64,000 nucleotides of DNA, taken from the NCBI RefSeq assembly GCF_001591805.1, contig NZ_BCVP01000005.1, positions 1 to 64,000 on the forward strand. Reading direction: 5' to 3'. Shown here in pieces: positions 9,136 through 19,642 of this stretch. The stretch comes from Neobacillus novalis NBRC 102450. GTDB taxonomy: Bacteria; Bacillota; Bacilli; Bacillales; Cytobacillaceae. The first letter of the stretch is position 1. Each line of letters starts with the position of its first letter. Below the pieces are notes generated by a model. It made no database searches, had not been told where the DNA came from, and saw nothing but the letters and a program-made list of their open reading frames with translations. The position numbers were made by a program, and so were the translations under genes.

Positions 9136-9282
9136 TATTTAAGGCAAATAACTATTATTTTGTCAAACTTTAAAAAAACTAGATTATGGAGGAAATTAAA
9201 GGATTCAAATGGTTTTCACCATAAAACAGGAAATTTTAACAAATTTCGCACCTTGCCACTTTTTAAAATAAGTAATAAAGCA

Positions 9283-9306
9283 AAAAGCGGCATTCGCCGC
9301 TTTCTG
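9283..9306 (-). terminator. terminator of lipM
   Basis: On the minus strand AAAGCGGC-GAAT-GCCGCTTTTTGC, a stable stem with T-tract directly after the lipM stop. Confidence 0.85.
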
Positions 9307-9309
9307 AAA

Positions 9310-10146
9310 TTACCGTTTAAAATTCCATTCATCACTTTCATAACGCTCACTCGCTAACTTTTGAACGTAGGCCAGTTCTTCCTCCGTAAGTTGATATGAT
9401 TCAAGCTCAATATTCAACCCTTCAGCAAAGCCTTTATAAAAAGCATCTTTTGCTTCCTCGAGTGAAACCCTTCGTGAGCTAATCGCATTGATAGCCACAG
9501 CTTTATCCTTAAAGGCCTTCTTCATTCGTTCCTTGACCCGGTCATTTGAATATTTAAATAGACTGAAAAGCTTATCTTCGTCTAAATCCAATAGAATCGA
9601 GCCGTGCTGCAGAATAACACCCTTTTGCCGCGTCTGTGCACTTCCTGCTACCTTTCGGCCTTCGACGACAAGCTCATACCAGCTCGGGGCATCAAAGCAG
9701 ACAGCGGAGCGAGGATTTTTCAACGCATCCCTTTCCTCCGGAGTTCTTGGAACCGCGAAATATGCCTCAAGCCCTAAATGGTGAAAACCTTTTAATATTC
9801 CTTCCGAAATGACCCGGTATGCTTCAGTAACGGACTTAGGCATTTCCGGATGTGCTTCTGACACAATGACACTATATGTAAGCTCATGTTCATGAAGGAC
9901 TCCACGTCCGCCAGTAGGTCTTCGGACAAACCCCAGCCCATGCGCCTTTACTGCCTCCATATCAATTTCTTTATCCACGTTTTGAAAATAGCCTACAGAT
10001 AAGGTTGGAGGGTTCCAGCCATAGAAGCGGATCACCGGCGGGAATTTTCCCTCGCTGTGCCAATCAAGTAACGCTTCGTCTAATGCCATATTAAAAGATG
10101 GTGAACTATTACCCGTATCGATAAATCGCCAAACTTCGTTATTCAT
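9310..10146 (-). CDS. lipM: octanoyltransferase LipM
   Basis: Transfers octanoyl groups from acyl carrier protein to a lipoyl-domain protein (GcvH in Bacillus), the first step of lipoate synthesis. It is 278 residues, the normal length, with the biotin/lipoate ligase fold: [10 protein letters not shown] near residue 18, [18 protein letters not shown] near 75, catalytic Cys150 in [13 protein letters not shown] and Lys165 in [10 protein letters not shown]. Its product is needed by the glycine cleavage system coded next door. It has its own terminator and lies opposite to yqhL. Start ATG at 10146. Confidence 0.95.
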   Translation of the reverse strand: MNNEVWRFIDTGNSSPSFNMALDEALLDWHSEGKFPPVIRFYGWNPPTLSVGYFQNVDKEIDMEAVKAHGLGFVRRPTGGRGVLHEHELTYSVIVSEAHPEMPKSVTEAYRVISEGILKGFHHLGLEAYFAVPRTPEERDALKNPRSAVCFDAPSWYELVVEGRKVAGSAQTRQKGVILQHGSILLDLDEDKLFSLFKYSNDRVKERMKKAFKDKAVAINAISSRRVSLEEAKDAFYKGFAEGLNIELESYQLTEEELAYVQKLASERYESDEWNFKR

Positions 10147-10340
10147 TTAAAAACCTCATTTTTATAAAGTTACTTCGAATTTTAGTCTACCAAAATCTGA
10201 TAGGAATTCAAAATGAGATGTTTCTGGTATAATTAAATTAGGCAAAAATAAAAAGATTTTTCCTATTCATCTTTATCTTTATGGCAATGACTTATATAAT
10301 AAAAACTAGTGCAAGAAAGCTTGAAAGGAGCAAAAAGAAG

Positions 10341-10724
10341 TTGAGTTCACTTTATGTCTTATTAATCATCATTGCAGCAGTAATCATCTATTCCGTTTTT
10401 ACCTATTTCTATCAGAAGAGGATTGTTAAAACGGTAACCGAAGAAGAGTTCCGTGCGGGATACAGAAAGGCACAACTAATAGATGTTCGGGAAGCAAATG
10501 AATTCGATGGCGGCCATATTTTAGGGGCACGTAATATCCCAATGTCCCAGATGAAAATGCGAATGAAGGAAATTCGCCAGGATATGCCTGTTTACTTGTA
10601 TTGCCAAAGTGGCATGCGCAGCGCACGTGCAGCACAATTTCTACACAAAAAGGGCTATAGAGACCTAACCCAGCTGCAAGGCGGGTTCAAGAAGTGGTCT
10701 GGCAAAGTAAAAGTGAAAAAGTAA
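10341..10724 (+). CDS. yqhL: membrane-anchored rhodanese-like protein YqhL
   Basis: A 127-residue protein with one N-terminal membrane segment (about residues 4-24) and a rhodanese domain with the sulfur-accepting cysteine in LYCQSGMRSARA (Cys88). Sulfur transfer or redox roles are inferred from the family. The start is taken as TTG at 10341, ten bases after GAAAGGAG, which gives the same N-terminus as Bacillus subtilis YqhL; the longer reading from 10281 adds residues without a ribosome site. Confidence 0.9.
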   Translation: MSSLYVLLIIIAAVIIYSVFTYFYQKRIVKTVTEEEFRAGYRKAQLIDVREANEFDGGHILGARNIPMSQMKMRMKEIRQDMPVYLYCQSGMRSARAAQFLHKKGYRDLTQLQGGFKKWSGKVKVKK

Positions 10725-10730
10725 CATCAA

Positions 10731-10777
10731 AAGAGGATGTCTCAAAAAGGTCTGATCCTATTGAAACATCCTCTTAA
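10731..10777 (+). terminator. hairpin terminator after yqhL
   Basis: AAGAGGATGT and ACATCCTCTT form a 10-bp stem just beyond the yqhL stop. Confidence 0.7.
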
Positions 10778-10793
10778 ACGTTAATTCCCATCT

Positions 10794-11804
10794 TTATGAA
10801 CTAGTCAGTTTTCGTCTATCTTCGATTTGCGGCGGCTCCTCCATCCATCCGTTTTTAATCATGATTTCCCCGCCTTTTTTGGCAAAAGAGAAAATGTCTA
10901 ATGCAATCCGAGCCATTGTCATTGGTAAATCACTTCGTAAGCTAAATGCTCCCCCGAGTGCATTACTCCCAAGACCAAAAGTGCTTAACAAGTTGGTGAT
11001 ATACATCATCAGCTTATCTGAAAATGGGGCAACAGTGGAATCGGTGGCTTTTCCATTAGGTGTAGCCGGTGGTTCAATAAAATCCTGCCGTAAAAATTCT
11101 CCTAATGTGGTTTCAATTTTCATTGATAAATTCATGCCCTTAACAAAATAGTCTTTCACCTGTTTATCTTTTGCAACCTGGGCGAAGCCAATCATTAATT
11201 GCAAGCCTACTAAGTTTGTCTCAATCGCATGATAAATCAGTGAAACTTCAATTGTATTTAAAGATCTTGTCTTATTTAAGATGTTAAAACCTGATAAATA
11301 ATCTTTATCTTGAACAAATGTAACCTCTTTTGGCATTGACACAGCTGGCGAACGGACTAGAACCCCCTTCTCCAATAGAATTTGTGTCGCCTGATCTAAT
11401 TCCTCTTGGGCGTTATCAGTCAATTGCATAAAGAAATTTCTGATATCTTTTCGGAAAGACATGGTTGAATAGAGAGCAAAAAGACTTATACCAATTTTAT
11501 CTATCATTTGTAAAAACATTAAGTCATAAAGATTACCAAATAATTTAGGCTTATTTTTATAGACATCATTTTCAGTAAAGCCAATTGGGACTACTGCTCC
11601 CTCTTCCTCAAATATAGTGCTTATTGTTTCTACGGCTTGTTTCGAAAAATCATAACTTGATTGTAATAGTTGTTGAATTTCTTGCTCTTCAACATGTTCA
11701 AGTAAATGTTCGAGCACCCTCATAAGCATCGTTTTGTCCTGATAGGTCATCCAAAGGTTTCCTAATTCAGATGCTGTCAATGGAATATGGTTTGAAACCG
11801 CCAT
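10794..11804 (-). CDS. DUF3231 family protein
   Basis: A 336-residue protein of the DUF3231 type seen in spore-forming Bacillus relatives; function unknown. The chain shows two similar all-helical halves, each with a ferritin-like pattern: LGNLWMTYQDKTMLMRVLEHLLEH in the first half and NTIEVSLIYHAIETNLVGLQLM in the second. No signal peptide. It is monocistronic between the yqhL and gcvPB terminators. Start ATG 11804 after AGGAGGG-like bases. Confidence 0.8.
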   Translation of the reverse strand: MAVSNHIPLTASELGNLWMTYQDKTMLMRVLEHLLEHVEEQEIQQLLQSSYDFSKQAVETISTIFEEEGAVVPIGFTENDVYKNKPKLFGNLYDLMFLQMIDKIGISLFALYSTMSFRKDIRNFFMQLTDNAQEELDQATQILLEKGVLVRSPAVSMPKEVTFVQDKDYLSGFNILNKTRSLNTIEVSLIYHAIETNLVGLQLMIGFAQVAKDKQVKDYFVKGMNLSMKIETTLGEFLRQDFIEPPATPNGKATDSTVAPFSDKLMMYITNLLSTFGLGSNALGGAFSLRSDLPMTMARIALDIFSFAKKGGEIMIKNGWMEEPPQIEDRRKLTSS

Positions 11805-11885
11805 TTTTTGCCCTCCTTGTCTTATTTTTATTATTTACCTAAGAATGAAAAAAAATAATAATCACCTTCAAGAATGAAAAAAAAG

Positions 11886-11915
11886 AGTCAGATTCACTAT
11901 CCGAATCTGACTCAA
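11886..11915 (-). terminator. terminator of the gcv operon
   Basis: On the minus strand AGTCAGATTC-GGATAGT-GAATCTGACT followed by TTTTTTT, directly after gcvPB. Confidence 0.9.
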
Positions 11916-11921
11916 TCCTTT

Positions 11922-13382
11922 TTAATTCTTTTGATATTTTAAAATTGGCTTACGCGCTGCCAACGTTTCATCCAAACGACCAACAACCGTCGTATGCGGT
12001 GCCTCTTGAACGATTTCAGGATTCTCTTCCGCTTCTTTAGCGATTTGAATCATAATATCGACGAAAGAATCAAGTGTTTCTTTTGATTCTGTTTCCGTTG
12101 GTTCGATCATGATACATTCTTCCACATTTAACGGGAAGTAAATGGTTGGTGGATGGTAGCCGAAATCAAGCAGGCGCTTCGCAATATCCAATGTGCGCAC
12201 ACCCAATTTTTTTTGGCGTTTACCGCTAAGGACAAACTCGTGCTTACAATGTTTATCAAATGGCAAATCGTAATGCTCAGCAAGTCTTCTCATCATGTAG
12301 TTAGCGTTTAATACCGCATATTCCGTTACCGCTTTTAAGCCGTCAGGACCCATGGAGCGGATGTAAGTATATGCCCGAACATTGATGCCAAAGTTGCCGT
12401 AGAATGGCTTCACACGGCCAATTGATTGCGGGCGGTCATAATCCAGCACAAACTCCTCGCCGCGCTTCGAAATAATTGGCTTCGGAAGGAATGGAATTAA
12501 ATCTGCCTTGACTCCAACCGGTCCTGAACCAGGTCCGCCGCCGCCATGTGGGCCAGTAAAGGTTTTATGAAGATTTAAATGGACAACGTCAAAGCCCATG
12601 TCACCAGGTCTAGCTTTTGAAAGAACTGCGTTCAGGTTCGCTCCATCATAATAAACCTTTCCGCCTGCTTGGTGAACGATTTCAGCGATTTCGAGAATTT
12701 CCTCTTCAAATAGTCCAAGTGTATTTGGGTTTGTAAGCATAAGGGCGGCCGTATCTTCCCCGACAACCCTTCTTAAATCCTCAAGGTCAACAAGACCCTT
12801 ATCGGTTGATTTGACAGTAATCGTATCAAAGCCTGCAATCGTCGCAGATGCCGGGTTCGTGCCATGGGCGGAATCTGGAACGATTACCTTTGTTCGCTTC
12901 ATATCACCGTTTGCTTCATGATAGGCACGGATTAGCATTAATCCGGTCCATTCCCCGTGCGCGCCTGCCGCCGACTGTAATGTCACTTCATCCATACCGG
13001 TAATTTCAATTAAATGCTCCTGCAAATCGTATAACAGCCCGAGCGCACCTTGGACAGAGCTTTCGTCCTGGAGCGGATGTACATGGGCAAAGCCGTTATA
13101 ACGGGCAACATTTTCATTAATTTTCGGATTGTATTTCATCGTACAAGAGCCTAATGGATAAAAACCTGAGTCTAGGCCATGGTTTCTCTTCGAAAGAGCG
13201 GTATAGTGACGCATGATATCAAGTTCAGATACCTCTGGAAGCTCAGCTTCCTCTTCCCGTATATACCCCTCCGGAAGAAGGCTGACCAAATCTAATTCTT
13301 GTACATCCATTTCAGGGAGACTGTATCCAATTCGTCCAGGTGTACTAGATTCAAAAATGAGTGCTTGATCATGATTATGCAT
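11922..13382 (-). CDS. gcvPB: glycine dehydrogenase (decarboxylating) subunit 2, GcvPB
   Basis: Second half of the P-protein of the glycine cleavage system. With GcvPA it decarboxylates glycine and passes the aminomethyl group to lipoyl-GcvH. 486 residues, usual length. The pyridoxal-phosphate lysine lies in [18 protein letters not shown]. It overlaps the end of gcvPA by eight bases, so the two are translationally coupled. It is the last gene of the riboswitch-controlled operon. Confidence 0.96.
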   Translation of the reverse strand: MHNHDQALIFESSTPGRIGYSLPEMDVQELDLVSLLPEGYIREEEAELPEVSELDIMRHYTALSKRNHGLDSGFYPLGSCTMKYNPKINENVARYNGFAHVHPLQDESSVQGALGLLYDLQEHLIEITGMDEVTLQSAAGAHGEWTGLMLIRAYHEANGDMKRTKVIVPDSAHGTNPASATIAGFDTITVKSTDKGLVDLEDLRRVVGEDTAALMLTNPNTLGLFEEEILEIAEIVHQAGGKVYYDGANLNAVLSKARPGDMGFDVVHLNLHKTFTGPHGGGGPGSGPVGVKADLIPFLPKPIISKRGEEFVLDYDRPQSIGRVKPFYGNFGINVRAYTYIRSMGPDGLKAVTEYAVLNANYMMRRLAEHYDLPFDKHCKHEFVLSGKRQKKLGVRTLDIAKRLLDFGYHPPTIYFPLNVEECIMIEPTETESKETLDSFVDIMIQIAKEAEENPEIVQEAPHTTVVGRLDETLAARKPILKYQKN

Positions 13383-14721
13383 GCAAATCCCCCAATTCTT
13401 TCACGAAAGTATCGATTTCTTCCTTCGTCCTTTGTTCCGTTACAGCAATCAGCATATGGTTAGCAAGCGCTGGATAGTCACGTCCTAAATCATAGCCGCC
13501 GATCATCCCTTTTTGTAACAGCTGCTGATTTATTTCCTTCACAGGTTTGTTTAATTTAACGACAAATTCATTGAAGGAATGGCCATCATAAACGACTTCA
13601 AAACCGGCTTCTTTAAAAGCAGTTTTGGCATAGTGAGCCTTCTGTAAATTAGCGGCAGCCATTTCGCGGACACCTTTTTTACCAAGCGCTGTCATTGCTA
13701 CAGATGCTGCAAGGGCATTTAATGCTTGGTTCGAACAAATATTGGATGTGGCTTTTTCACGGCGGATATGCTGCTCACGCGCTTGGAGTGTTAACACAAA
13801 TCCACGTCGGCCTTGATCGTCTACCGTCTGTCCAACAAGACGGCCTGGAACTTTTCTCATTAATTTATTCGTGACAGCAAAATAACCGCAGTGTGGTCCG
13901 CCAAATGCAGTTGGGATTCCAAAGACTTGAGCATCGCCAATAACAATATCCGCCCCAAATTTGCCCGGAGGTGTTAACAGCCCAAGGGATAACGGATTGC
14001 TGTTGACCACAAACAACCCCTTACTGGCATGGGTGATTTCTTCTACTTCTTTTAACGGCTCGATTCTGCCAAAGAAGTTCGGATATTGAACAATAACCGC
14101 TGCCACATCATCATTAACTAATTCTTTTAATACTTCAACATCTGTTACGCCATCTTTTACAGGCACTTCTACTACTTCTAGATACTGTCCTTTGGCATAT
14201 GTTTTCAGAACGTCACGATACTCAGGATGAACGGCACTTGAAACGAGAATCGTTTTTCGTTTCGTATGGCCTGCACTTAACATCGCTGCCTCAGCAAGTG
14301 CTGTTCCGCCGTCATACATCGAGGAGTTGGCCACATCCATTCCCGTTAGCTCGCAAATCATTGTTTGGAATTCAAAAATCGCTTGCAGTTCGCCTTGAGA
14401 AATTTCCGGCTGATAGGGTGTATAAGCAGTATAAAATTCAGAACGAGAGATAACATGATCCACGATGACAGGCATGTAATGGTCATAAACACCGGCACCT
14501 AGAAAAGATACATTCCTTTTAAGGTCGGCATTGCGGTCCGCTAACATAAAAAGTTCCTTCATTAATGCCGTCTCAGACTTTGCCGCTTTAATCTTATACT
14601 CACCCTTAAATCTTACTTTCTCAGGGATATCGCTAAACAGTTCATCAATCGAGGAAACACCAATCGTATCAAGCATTGCCCTCTTATCTTCTTCAGTCAT
14701 AGGTAAATAGCGATGTTTCAT
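13375..14721 (-). CDS. gcvPA: glycine dehydrogenase (decarboxylating) subunit 1, GcvPA
   Basis: First half of the split P-protein, 448 residues. The sequence starts [17 protein letters not shown], as in Bacillus, and has [20 protein letters not shown] and [11 protein letters not shown] blocks of the family. The start is ATG 14721 with AAGGGAG upstream rather than the ATG at 14739. It lies 21 bases after gcvT and overlaps gcvPB. Confidence 0.96.
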   Translation of the reverse strand: MKHRYLPMTEEDKRAMLDTIGVSSIDELFSDIPEKVRFKGEYKIKAAKSETALMKELFMLADRNADLKRNVSFLGAGVYDHYMPVIVDHVISRSEFYTAYTPYQPEISQGELQAIFEFQTMICELTGMDVANSSMYDGGTALAEAAMLSAGHTKRKTILVSSAVHPEYRDVLKTYAKGQYLEVVEVPVKDGVTDVEVLKELVNDDVAAVIVQYPNFFGRIEPLKEVEEITHASKGLFVVNSNPLSLGLLTPPGKFGADIVIGDAQVFGIPTAFGGPHCGYFAVTNKLMRKVPGRLVGQTVDDQGRRGFVLTLQAREQHIRREKATSNICSNQALNALAASVAMTALGKKGVREMAAANLQKAHYAKTAFKEAGFEVVYDGHSFNEFVVKLNKPVKEINQQLLQKGMIGGYDLGRDYPALANHMLIAVTEQRTKEEIDTFVKELGDLHA

Positions 14722-14742
14722 AAACCTAACTCCCTTCATGTT

Positions 14743-15843
14743 TTACTTTTCTCTTTTATAAAAAGGTGTTTGAACTACTGCAGCTTTTAAACGTTTGCCG
14801 CGAATTTCAACTTCAACCTCAGTATCAAGACCCGTAAATTCAGTTTTAATGAGTACAAGGCCAATATTTCTCTTTGATGTAGGCGGCTGTGTGCCAGTTG
14901 TCACTTCACCAATCAGCTCATCACCTTTATAAACAGGGTAACCGTGACGAGGAATTCCGCGGTCAATCATTTCGATACCGACTAACTTTCTCGATAAACC
15001 ATTTTCCTTTTGCTGTTTTAGTGCTTCTTTCCCAATAAAATCAGCTTCTTTATTCAATTTCACTGCAAAGCCAATCCCCGCTTCAAGTGGAGAAATTTCT
15101 GGTGAAAGCTCCTGTCCGTAAAGGGCTAAATTTGCTTCAAATCTTAGCGTGTCGCGAGCTCCCAACCCAACAGGCACGACGCCTTCTTCTTCTCCTGCGG
15201 TTAAAATCGATCTCCAAAGTTCAACAACATCACTTACATCACAATAAACCTCAAAGCCATCTTCACCGGTATAGCCCGTCCTTGATACAAGTGTCTTTTT
15301 ACCTTTTATAATCACTTCTTGTTGAAATTTGAAAAAGCCGATTTCACTTAAATTGGTGTCAGTTAGTTTTTGCAATATTTTTTCAGCAAGTGGTCCTTGA
15401 AGAGCGAGCTGAGCCGTTTTCTCTGACAGGTTTTCAATGCTGACATCACCTTCTAAATGCTCTTCCATCCATTTGTAATCCTTTTCGATATTGGATGCGT
15501 TTACAACAAGCAGATAATGGTTGTCTTCAATTTTATAAACAAGCAGGTCATCAACTGTACCGCCGTTTTCATAGCACATCGCGGTGTATTGAGCCCCGCC
15601 ATTTTTTATTTTGGATATGTCATTGGTCATTATTTTTTGCAAGTAGTTTAAGCTGTCAGGGCCTTTTACTTCTACTTCTCCCATATGGGATACGTCGAAT
15701 AAGCCTGCACGAGTACGAACGGCTTCATGTTCTTCCTTTATGCTTGAGAATTGAACTGGCAGCTCCCAGCCTCCGAAATCAATCGTTTTTCCGCCGTATT
15801 CCTTATACACTTCAAAAAGCGGAGTACGTTTTAATTCAGTCAC
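14743..15843 (-). CDS. gcvT: aminomethyltransferase (T-protein) GcvT
   Basis: Transfers the methylene group from aminomethyl-GcvH to tetrahydrofolate and releases ammonia. 366 residues. Family blocks seen are [12 protein letters not shown] near residue 44, [11 protein letters not shown] near 195 and the C-terminal [22 protein letters not shown] start at 15843 follows AAAGGGGG. First gene of the operon, downstream of a tandem glycine riboswitch and its terminator. Confidence 0.96.
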   Translation of the reverse strand: MTELKRTPLFEVYKEYGGKTIDFGGWELPVQFSSIKEEHEAVRTRAGLFDVSHMGEVEVKGPDSLNYLQKIMTNDISKIKNGGAQYTAMCYENGGTVDDLLVYKIEDNHYLLVVNASNIEKDYKWMEEHLEGDVSIENLSEKTAQLALQGPLAEKILQKLTDTNLSEIGFFKFQQEVIIKGKKTLVSRTGYTGEDGFEVYCDVSDVVELWRSILTAGEEEGVVPVGLGARDTLRFEANLALYGQELSPEISPLEAGIGFAVKLNKEADFIGKEALKQQKENGLSRKLVGIEMIDRGIPRHGYPVYKGDELIGEVTTGTQPPTSKRNIGLVLIKTEFTGLDTEVEVEIRGKRLKAAVVQTPFYKREK

Positions 15844-15907
15844 GATAAATCCCCCTTTAATCTTTTGATACTTGAATTAGTTGAAAAAACCAAAATGGCT
15901 CATATAA

Positions 15908-15953
15908 AAAAGGACAGAAACCTCCCTTGAAACATAAGAAGGTCTCTGTCCTT
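15908..15953 (-). terminator. riboswitch-controlled terminator
   Basis: On the minus strand AAGGACAGAGACC pairs with GGTTTCTGTCCTT, followed by TTTTTT. It lies between the glycine riboswitch and gcvT, so glycine binding presumably prevents its formation. Confidence 0.9.
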
Positions 15954-16112
15954 GCACCTGAAAGTTTACCTAAAATGGCTTTCCCCTTTGGTGGCTCACA
16001 ACACAGGTGAGCTCTCTCCAGAGCTGCGTCAAACAAGAGTTCTTTTGCCTGAGAGATTCACATCATCTGCTTGCTCCTTCGGCGCTACAAAGGTAGTCTC
16101 TCCCCTTGTTGT
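15950..16112 (-). promoter_or_regulatory. tandem glycine riboswitch (gcvT leader)
   Basis: The minus strand shows both aptamers: GGGGAGAGACTACC, GCGCCGAAGGAGCAA and TCTCTCAGGCAAAAG for the first; CTGGAGAGAGC, CACCAAAGGGG and CTTTCAGGTGC for the second. It is placed directly ahead of the glycine cleavage operon, as in other Bacillus. Confidence 0.95.
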
Positions 16113-16267
16113 CATTCGCATTTATAATATTATCCAATTTGGTCATACTAATTATACTTCTCAATAACATTACTTTATTAAAATATTTTAAACTTTCAAA
16201 GCTATTTTCATCCTACCATTAAACCAATACTTGGGCAATATATTTTGTAGGAATAGGAGATGAAACT

Positions 16268-17956
16268 ATGTCGGTTCAAATTGAATTTGATTCCTCCTGG
16301 CAGGATGATTTTTTACATAGAATTGAGCATGATGGTCCATGGGGGAATTGGGAGCTTTTTAAACTAGCAATTGGCGTCGAAAACCATCTTGTCATCCCAG
16401 AGTTTGAGGGCTTAATGGCCCCTAGTCATTTGTCAAATCTAACCCCGCTCCCCCACCAGCTCGAAACGGCTAAACAGGTAATTGAAAACATGAATGGAAA
16501 AGCCATTCTAGCTGATGAGGTTGGACTAGGAAAGACAATTGAGGCTGGATTAATTCTGAAAGAATATATGATTCGAGGACTAGTAAAAAAAGTGTTAATC
16601 CTCGTACCAGCCTCTCTAGTTACACAATGGGCGATTGAATTGAATAGCAAGTTTTTTATTCCAGCGATTACACAAAGAAAAAGCTATGTGTGGGAACAGT
16701 GTGATATCGTTGTTTCCTCCATTGATACAGCCAAGCGCAATCCTCATAGAGAGATCATCTATAAGCAAGATTACGATTTAATTATCATCGATGAAGCCCA
16801 TAAGCTGAAAAATAATAAAACGAAAAACTATGAATTTGTCCAAAACCTGAAAAAGAAATTTTGTTTATTATTAACGGCAACACCGATTCAAAATCGAATT
16901 GAAGAAATTTTTAACCTTGTTTCCCTGTTAAAACCGGGACATTTAGGCAGTGAGACTAGCTTTTACGAAAAATATAAACGCGATGCACGGTCGTTAAATG
17001 ATGATGAACATTTAAAGGAATTAGTGAACAAAGTCATGATTCGAAACCGGCGTGCCGATACGGGCATTGAATGGACAAAAAGGCATGTTGAAACCATTCC
17101 GATTGAGTTTTCAGCAGCTGAGAGGGATTTATATGAATCGGTAACTGCCCTTAAAAGTGAAGGAGATTGGGTGCAGGCGAGCTCTTTCTCGGTAATGACC
17201 TTGCAGCGCGAAGCCTGCAGCAGCAGGGAAGCTGTTTTTTATACACTTAAGAATATGCTCCAGAAGAAAGAGAATCCGACACCAGCCTTTGAGAATCAAA
17301 TCCAATACCTGATTAAAAAAGTCGAAGCCGTCGGGCAGAATTCGAAGGCAGAAAAGGCCCTTGAATTGATTCAGAAGGTAGATGATAAAGTGATTATTTT
17401 CACTGAATATCGCGCCACACAGATGTACCTTCAATGGTTTTTAAAGCAGCATGGCATCTCCTCCGTCCCCTTCCGCGGCGGGTTTAAGCGTGGCAAAAAG
17501 GATTGGATGCGGGAATTATTCCAAAAGCATGCCCAGGTTCTCATTGCAACTGAAGCGGGCGGCGAAGGAATTAACCTGCAATTTTGCAACCATATTATTA
17601 ACTTTGATTTACCATGGAATCCGATGCGACTTGAACAGAGAATTGGCAGGATTCATCGTCTCGGCCAGGAAAAGGACGTCATGATCTATAATTTCGCGAT
17701 TAGAAATACGGTTGAAGAACATATCTTAAAGCTTCTATATGAAAAGATTGAGTTATTTGAGCGGGTCATCGGCGAACTCGACGATATCTTAACAAAGCTT
17801 GAATTCGGCAATATCGAGGATCATTTAATCGATATTTTCGGACAATCCGCATCAGAAGGCGAGATGAGAATTAAAATGGAAAACCTATCATCCATGATTG
17901 AGTTTGCGGAAGGAATGAAGAAAGGAGAATCACATGCAGCAGCAGGAAATTCATAA
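16268..17956 (+). CDS. yqhH: SNF2/Swi2-type DEAD-box helicase YqhH
   Basis: A 562-residue ATP-dependent DNA translocase or helicase of the SNF2 superfamily; physiological role not established. It has Walker A ADEVGLGKTIEAG near residue 77, DEAH near 175, LLTATPIQN near 202, and a C-terminal helicase lobe with ATEAGGEGINLQ and RIGRIHRLGQ. The start ATG at 16268 follows AGGAGA. It is divergent from the gcv operon and overlaps yqhG by 23 bases, as in Bacillus subtilis synteny. Confidence 0.93.
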   Translation: MSVQIEFDSSWQDDFLHRIEHDGPWGNWELFKLAIGVENHLVIPEFEGLMAPSHLSNLTPLPHQLETAKQVIENMNGKAILADEVGLGKTIEAGLILKEYMIRGLVKKVLILVPASLVTQWAIELNSKFFIPAITQRKSYVWEQCDIVVSSIDTAKRNPHREIIYKQDYDLIIIDEAHKLKNNKTKNYEFVQNLKKKFCLLLTATPIQNRIEEIFNLVSLLKPGHLGSETSFYEKYKRDARSLNDDEHLKELVNKVMIRNRRADTGIEWTKRHVETIPIEFSAAERDLYESVTALKSEGDWVQASSFSVMTLQREACSSREAVFYTLKNMLQKKENPTPAFENQIQYLIKKVEAVGQNSKAEKALELIQKVDDKVIIFTEYRATQMYLQWFLKQHGISSVPFRGGFKRGKKDWMRELFQKHAQVLIATEAGGEGINLQFCNHIINFDLPWNPMRLEQRIGRIHRLGQEKDVMIYNFAIRNTVEEHILKLLYEKIELFERVIGELDDILTKLEFGNIEDHLIDIFGQSASEGEMRIKMENLSSMIEFAEGMKKGESHAAAGNS

Positions 17957-18725
17957 TTTTCTTTTGAACTATTTTCAGGCAAATGAATGCCCAATCCTTG
18001 AAAACCATCCAGGATATATAACCATACAGTTAACCATTGAACTTGATAAAGAACTCATGAACCGCCCATTTTACTGGCATTATTTAGAGAAGACGGGCGG
18101 GATTCCGAACCCGATGAGCCTCACCTTTATTACCAACAAGGAGGAAGCTCCTGAGAAATTAAAGGGTGAAATCATTCATTTTGGTTCACCAAGGCTGCAT
18201 CAAATTTTTGATTCGACAAAAAGTTTATCCCGTTACATTCGTCTTTATGAAAACCATCAGTACCATAATAGTCAAACCCCTTTGCTGCCATGGCTGTGCA
18301 TGAATGTGAAAATTTCTTATCAATGTGACCGTAAGCGCGATGTTTTTAAGTCGATCGGCCTTCAGCTGATTAATGGACAAATGGTCGAAAACTTCCACGA
18401 CCGCCTGCAGCAAATAACGCTGACGCCAAAAATACCGGACTATTCCTTTACCCTATCCCCGCTAGTAAAGCCAAAAAGCGGGATGTCGAGAATTGAAAAT
18501 TATCTGAGATCAGTAATTGAGGGAGAAGAACATTCATGGGCCGAGGAAGCAAGAATGCGCTGGAATCAAGATTTGCGGCTTTTAGATCATTTTTATGAAG
18601 ACGTCGAAGAAGAAAATGAGAGCTATTCAACAGAAAAAAAAGCCCTCCAGGAACAATATGAACCCAAAATCAACATCTCCTTCATCAACGGCGGGCTCTT
18701 TTATCTAACAGAAAAGGCAATATAA
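17934..18725 (+). CDS. yqhG: YqhG family protein
   Basis: A 263-residue conserved Bacillus protein of unknown function, always next to yqhH. Features are an N-terminal YWHYLEKTGGIPNP motif near residue 45 and a charged C-terminal helix. Start ATG 17934 after AAAGGAG inside the end of yqhH. No signal peptide or membrane segment. Confidence 0.9.
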   Translation: MQQQEIHNFLLNYFQANECPILENHPGYITIQLTIELDKELMNRPFYWHYLEKTGGIPNPMSLTFITNKEEAPEKLKGEIIHFGSPRLHQIFDSTKSLSRYIRLYENHQYHNSQTPLLPWLCMNVKISYQCDRKRDVFKSIGLQLINGQMVENFHDRLQQITLTPKIPDYSFTLSPLVKPKSGMSRIENYLRSVIEGEEHSWAEEARMRWNQDLRLLDHFYEDVEEENESYSTEKKALQEQYEPKINISFINGGLFYLTEKAI

Positions 18726-18731
18726 GGAATA

Positions 18732-18776
18732 AGGTGTCAGGCACCATGTGAAATTTTCACATAGTGCCTGACACCT
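18732..18776. repeat. GTGTCAGGCAC hairpin after yqhG
   Basis: AGGTGTCAGGCAC and GTGCCTGACACCT flank TATGTGAAA/TTTTCACAT-like bases, giving an almost perfect 45-bp palindrome. It can act as a terminator for yqhG and resembles dispersed hairpin repeats common in Bacillaceae. Confidence 0.7.
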
Positions 18777-18841
18777 ATTTGTCAAAAAAAATAAAATAAT
18801 TTTAAATTTAAAGAAGGAAAAGGTGGAATGTTGTCGAATAT

Positions 18842-19642
18842 ATGCAGGGACAAATTAAAAAGGTGGTGTTACTCATTGTTAGTGCTATTGAAATTTTAGC
18901 AAATCGGATTGTTACTGATGCAGCACGAAACCAAGCGACAGATATTCATATCGTCCCAAGGAAGAAAGACACACTCGTTCAGATCCGTTTAACGAACAAA
19001 CTTATTCCCCGGCTATCCCTTCCTAAGGATGAATGCGACAGATTAATCTCACATTTTAAATTCACAGCCAATATGGATATTGGTGAACGACGACGCCCGC
19101 AAAGCGGCGCAATTTTTTGTGAAGTTGACGGACAATTAATGGGTCTTAGACTTTCAACACTCCCATCAAACAACAGAGAAAGCCTTGTGATTAGGCTTTT
19201 ACCTCAACAAGAACAGATTCCTTTTCATCAGCTCTCATTATTCCCTGCAATGACGCGAAAACTACTAGCACTTCTTAAACACGCACATGGATTAATCATC
19301 TTCACCGGGCCAACCGGCAGTGGCAAAACCACAACACTTTATTCGCTATTAAACGAAACGGCCCACTTATTTCACCGTAATGTCATTACACTTGAAGATC
19401 CAATTGAAAAAAACTATGACTCTGTCCTGCAGGTCCAAGTGAATGAAAAAGCAGGTGTTACTTATGCTGCCGGCCTTAAGGCGATTCTTCGCCATGACCC
19501 CGACATTATTATGGTTGGTGAAATCAGAGATGCAGAGACTGCGAAAATCGCCGTCCGTGCGGCACTCACCGGGCATTTGGTGCTTTCGACGATGCATACC
19601 CGGGATGCTAAGGGCGCAGTATATCGTCTCCATGAATTCGGT
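18842..19642 (+). pseudogene. comGA: comGA, 5' part, interrupted by the transposon
   Basis: ComGA is the traffic ATPase that powers assembly of the competence pseudopilus for DNA uptake. Present here are ATDIHIVPR, the Walker A FTGPTGSGKTTTLYS, VITLEDPIEK, and LRHDPDIIMVGEIRDAETA; the family normally runs some 80-90 residues further. The match ends at GAVYRLHEFG; the bases after 19642 are transposon end, and the fused frame stops at 19729. The start is uncertain: ATG 18842 is open, but the family N-terminus (SAIEILANRIV) and a GGTGG site point to a start near 18877. Natural transformation should be impaired. Confidence 0.88.
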
